Source: Azolla caroliniana (taxonomy: Eukaryota > Polypodiophyta). Taken from it: a DNA stretch of 64,000 bases. The position numbers were made by a program, and so were the translations under genes. This document shows, piece by piece, positions 62,401-64,000 of the stretch. The notes below the pieces were generated by a model. The model did no database searches. It saw only the letters and a list, made by a program, of their open reading frames with translations, and was not told the origin of the DNA. The stretch spans positions 1,860,001 through 1,924,000 of the forward strand of contig JBHGNT010000021.1 of assembly GCA_043228905.1 (NCBI GenBank), written 5' to 3'. How positions within the stretch are numbered: the first letter of the stretch is position 1; the number at the start of each line of letters is the position of its first letter.

Positions 62401-62899
62401 TGGCCCGATCTCGTAAGCTGGGGTCCGATGCAACCCCTTTAATCCTGGATTCACTGCCCTCCGGTAAGGGCGCCGCAACTGGCCTCACCTTCCGGTCCAC
62501 CGTCTTGTACTTGGTGCTAACTCGGGCCGTCCGTTCCGACTCGAGCCCTCGACCGAAGTCCGCGATGACTTCGTACATTTCTTCTGAACATACCGGTATC
62601 GCCCGGTCCTCGATAAGGTCTTCTTCGACTACCCTCCCCAGCATTCCCAAGGTGTCGTCGAAGGAGACTGCCTCCACGGCTCCGTTGATTTCTTCGTCAG
62701 GGCCGAGAACTCCGCACGCCCGAAGTCTCCCCTCCGTCTTTGTTTTCTCTCGGCCGGTGATGCCGACCATCGTACATGCTCCGCTGTTGGAGAAGCAAAA
62801 TTTCCTACCTATTGTACACGGTTTTATCGTACAGATGTGGGGTTTTCCCGGAGCATCCGGACTGTCGCGGCCCCACGCCTTGGCAGTCCTCTCTAAAAA
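59414..62899 (-). CDS. pol: E6 pol polyprotein (RT, RNase H, integrase)
   Basis: 1118 codons from ATG 62770, equal in length to E4 pol. The -1 frame begins at the T-run at 62895-62899. The N-terminal region (RLRACGVLGPDEEI, AVSFDDTLGML), RT with FLDDIPIKG, RNase H, HHCC finger (H..H..CESC), the integrase triad (WMVDLVTM, VADRGELD, NGKVERGH) and GPY/F (RRWFGPYVV) are all present. It ends with an acidic EEEPTGEE tail, as in E4. The few differences from E4 are scattered substitutions (such as GRVVEEDLIEDRA), consistent with a functional sister copy. Confidence 0.93.
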   Translation of the reverse strand, partial: FLERTAKAWGRDSPDAPGKPHICTIKPCTIGRKFCFSNSGACTMVGITGREKTKTEGRLRACGVLGPDEEINGAVEAVSFDDTLGMLGRVVEEDLIEDRAIPVCSEEMYEVIADFGRGLESERTARVSTKYKTVDRKVRPVAAPLPEGSESRIKGVASDPSLRDRASIGHTFTNETLRELKIGGGGFLLPAEEDRFRRMLGRHGKAFAFSPEEIGCVDPTIVEPMVIFTVPHVPWNLKPIPVPRAHIPKLMGLLKQKVDMGILEPSSAPYSNRWFTVPKKNGSLRFIQDLQPVNKVTIRNAGIGPTIDEFAEAFSGRSIYSVGDLYSGYDQFQLAVESRDITTMRTPLGLVRMCTLPQGGTNSVAHIVNAMNKVLRDCIPDITMPFLDDIPIKGCPVEEKDETVGPDGCRRFVMAHIDDCEKVLQRLEDARLTFSGEKSAFGQSEIMVVGHLCGPYGRKPSPAKVEAISSMKPDCSSVTEVRRFLGACAFYHIWIPHYAHVAEPLYGLLRKGQRFEWLDKHTESVRKLKEALSAAPALRKAVYRKGTPVYITVDTSPTGIGWVVNQEDEDGNRFPIRFGAKVLSERQRGYAQVKRELWGIVSAVKADKDYLIGTEVIIETDCMPILGMVSGCATPDLAMLRWIAYIKSLDPVIRHISGKDNAMADMLSRARFDDEGGMISEDEEVGVDFFETAYVTTDGTSTPAPNDFDASKYDGEWLQIGGFLKTMTPDASWTKDEANRIRKKAYRFFLRDGYLWKHPKKKDGAPLRVVAMKEEQEELLTAYHDSPWAGHRGTWATFEKLKGKYWWLGQYRDVHRFVTTCESCQMHSIVRHRDELHPTYPPTIHFKWMVDLVTMPMGVGQMRYLVLAREDLTNQVEGRALPNKTTAAVCRFLIEDVICRYGCVGKIVADRGELDAEEAAELFDRLGVKLSLTTAYNPEANGKVERGHGPIVKALVRACGGRVGDWPRLLPYALWADRTTHSSVTGYMPTELMFGQKPIMPIERAISSWATVDWRDEMSREELLAARIRQLERRPEDVELAAEKLRVARIKNKARFDRTHRLRPKKIEEGDWVLVYDSSLDNQHRATRKFARRWFGPYVVQSANDNGTYHLAELDRTRMAIPVAGKRIKAFKKRHDDEPDPALLVSSDERSDNEEEPTGEE

Positions 62900-64000
62900 T
62901 CCTCTCGGTTTTCGGAACCGAGGGAGTCGCGGTTACGTTCGTGGTTCGGCCGTACCGTCAGAAACTGGACCGAATGGCGCCCGTCTTGGCTTTTGACCCT
63001 CGCGTAGGCCGAACCGTTGTCCAGCACCTTGGTCTCCATCCGCGCCGCCGTGATGTACGGCTCTCCCAGTATGACCGGATGCGAAGATGTCTCCTGCACG
63101 AAGAAGTGCTGGTCAATCTCGACGTCGCCGATCTTGACTCGCACATTCGGACAGGCCCCGTGCAGCTCCTCGGTGGCGCGCGTTGCCGCCCTTATTTTCC
63201 ACCCGTGCTTGGTGTTGATCGGCCATTTGCCCTTCTTATAGAAGTCCATGGACATCAAGTTGATCTCCGATCCGTGGTCCACCAAAGCTATCACCGGTTC
63301 CTGGACATCGCCGATCTTCACCGGGGTTTCCGTGGTCGCTCGGGCCCAGTGTGGTCTCGAATAGTGGCTTTCCGCCCACTCGTCTCCCAGCGCCATGTCG
63401 TCTAGGTGCGTCGTCCGCACTTCCACTGGTCTTTCCGGTTCTGTCTCCGTTGACAGCCTCTTCCGTTTCACCAAGTCCACGATGGAGTCGTGGAACTCCT
63501 TCTTGGCGATTCCCAGCACCTCTCGTAACGACAGCTCCACCTTGCTGTCGAGGATCCGTTCCTCCAGGACCTTTCGTAAGTCCGTGGTCCTTTCTATCTC
63601 CGTCCCCAGACGGTACCCGCCCTTCTGGGGTTTATCTTTCGTACCGGCCCCGCCGGCTTCGTCCCGTCGTGGCCCGGACCGGGTCTCGTATCGTTGTGAG
63701 GGCCCGGTCGTCCCGGGTTTCCCCACCCGCTTCTCTTCTACCAGGGCCTCGTGGTTTTGGCAAGCGGCTTCCACGAAGCCCGTCTTTTCCTCGACAGGGT
63801 CGCTCCACCCGGTCATCTCCCGTACCCGTTTCTCCGCACGGTCCGATTCCTCCCTTTTAAGCCTTGCATCGGCAAGGCCTTCCAGCATCGTCGGCCAGAA
63901 TCCGGTTTTGCTTTCCCTTCGGGCCTCGTCGCCCCCGACTCGAATGCCGGCCGACGCCGAGTAGTGGACGGTTTCCGCGTGTCGGGCCGCCGCCTCTTCC
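62893..64000 (-). CDS. gag-pro: E6 gag-protease, 5' end outside window
   Basis: Open from the window edge (in frame: SASAGIRVGGDEARRESK, FWPTMLEGLADARL) through ITGWSDPVEE-type sequence to retropepsin VDHGSEINLMSMDFY and VILGEPYI. It ends with NREDF-TAG at 62893. The first ATG inside the window (63888) is not the true start; the capsid and CCHC knuckle lie to the right. It matches E4 gag-pro nearly residue for residue. The -1 slip site GAT-TTT-TAG is at 62893-62901. Confidence 0.9.
   Translation of the reverse strand, partial: EEAAARHAETVHYSASAGIRVGGDEARRESKTGFWPTMLEGLADARLKREESDRAEKRVREMTGWSDPVEEKTGFVEAACQNHEALVEEKRVGKPGTTGPSQRYETRSGPRRDEAGGAGTKDKPQKGGYRLGTEIERTTDLRKVLEERILDSKVELSLREVLGIAKKEFHDSIVDLVKRKRLSTETEPERPVEVRTTHLDDMALGDEWAESHYSRPHWARATTETPVKIGDVQEPVIALVDHGSEINLMSMDFYKKGKWPINTKHGWKIRAATRATEELHGACPNVRVKIGDVEIDQHFFVQETSSHPVILGEPYITAARMETKVLDNGSAYARVKSQDGRHSVQFLTVRPNHERNRDSLGSENREDF

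Larger units (their letters stand above)
58528..64000 (-). mobile_element. Element E6, intact-looking Ty3/gypsy retrotransposon (runs off window)
   Basis: 3' LTR 58528-59342 (815 bp), pol and most of gag-pro, on the minus strand, with no stop or frameshift seen. It is very close to E4 in protein and LTR but has extra LTR sequence, including a G10 run near 58837. The 5' LTR is outside the window. Inserted in G0's LTR at ACGC. Confidence 0.9.

Noticed and set aside
1-64000. Direct repeats as a CRISPR array, or any host cellular gene
   Set aside because: All repeats are LTRs or microsatellites, and every long frame with motifs belongs to a retrotransposon.

Overview
This window is a stack of nested retrotransposons with no recognisable host cellular gene. 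The content points to a land plant or close streptophyte relative with a large, repeat-rich genome. It holds Ty3/gypsy elements of two quite different types, a plant-type Ty1/copia element with a TGGTATC primer site, a plant L1-type LINE with a CCHC ORF1, and AT-rich GGTTTGGTTT spacers. I cannot place the lineage further; a seedless plant or charophyte is a guess.

Left block (1-14760): a + strand gag-protease element (X) is split by a minus-strand gypsy element (A), which is itself disrupted by a second gypsy element of the same superfamily (E1). Next (15174-20917) is a decayed minus-strand copia element with a perfect GTTTG target duplication. A near full-length LINE follows (21013-27650, minus strand), flanked by a 14-bp repeat and carrying a solo LTR in its endonuclease domain.

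Right block (28243-64000): an old minus-strand gypsy element (G0) is split at 28668/55374 by a 26.7-kb insertion. That insertion is a + strand chromodomain gypsy element (K) with a perfect CCACC target duplication. Inside K lie two solo LTRs and an F/T2 gypsy composite (30516-50695). The composite is split by a 3.2-kb gag-only element (T1) and by element E3 (36413-47409). E3 is split by the apparently intact element E4 (about 38465-45723), next to a 100-N assembly gap. G0's own 5' LTR is interrupted by another intact-looking copy, E6, which runs off the right end.

A, E1, E3, E4, E6, G0, F and T1/T2 form one superfamily. Their LTRs carry TGTCG...CGACA ends, a shared primer-site motif TGGTGAACCCGACGTGA lies beside each 5' LTR (E6 and T2 5' ends not visible), and their target duplications are 4 bp with a central CpG. 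Members with pol share an FLDD-box reverse transcriptase and, where both frames can be read, pol lies -1 to gag-pro at a T-run on the gag stop. K and its related solo LTR show signs of self-priming. K-type and T-type LTRs, although unrelated in pol, both carry an antisense tRNA-like module near the start of U3. Most inactivating stops look like CGA to TGA transitions, as expected from decay of methylated CpG.
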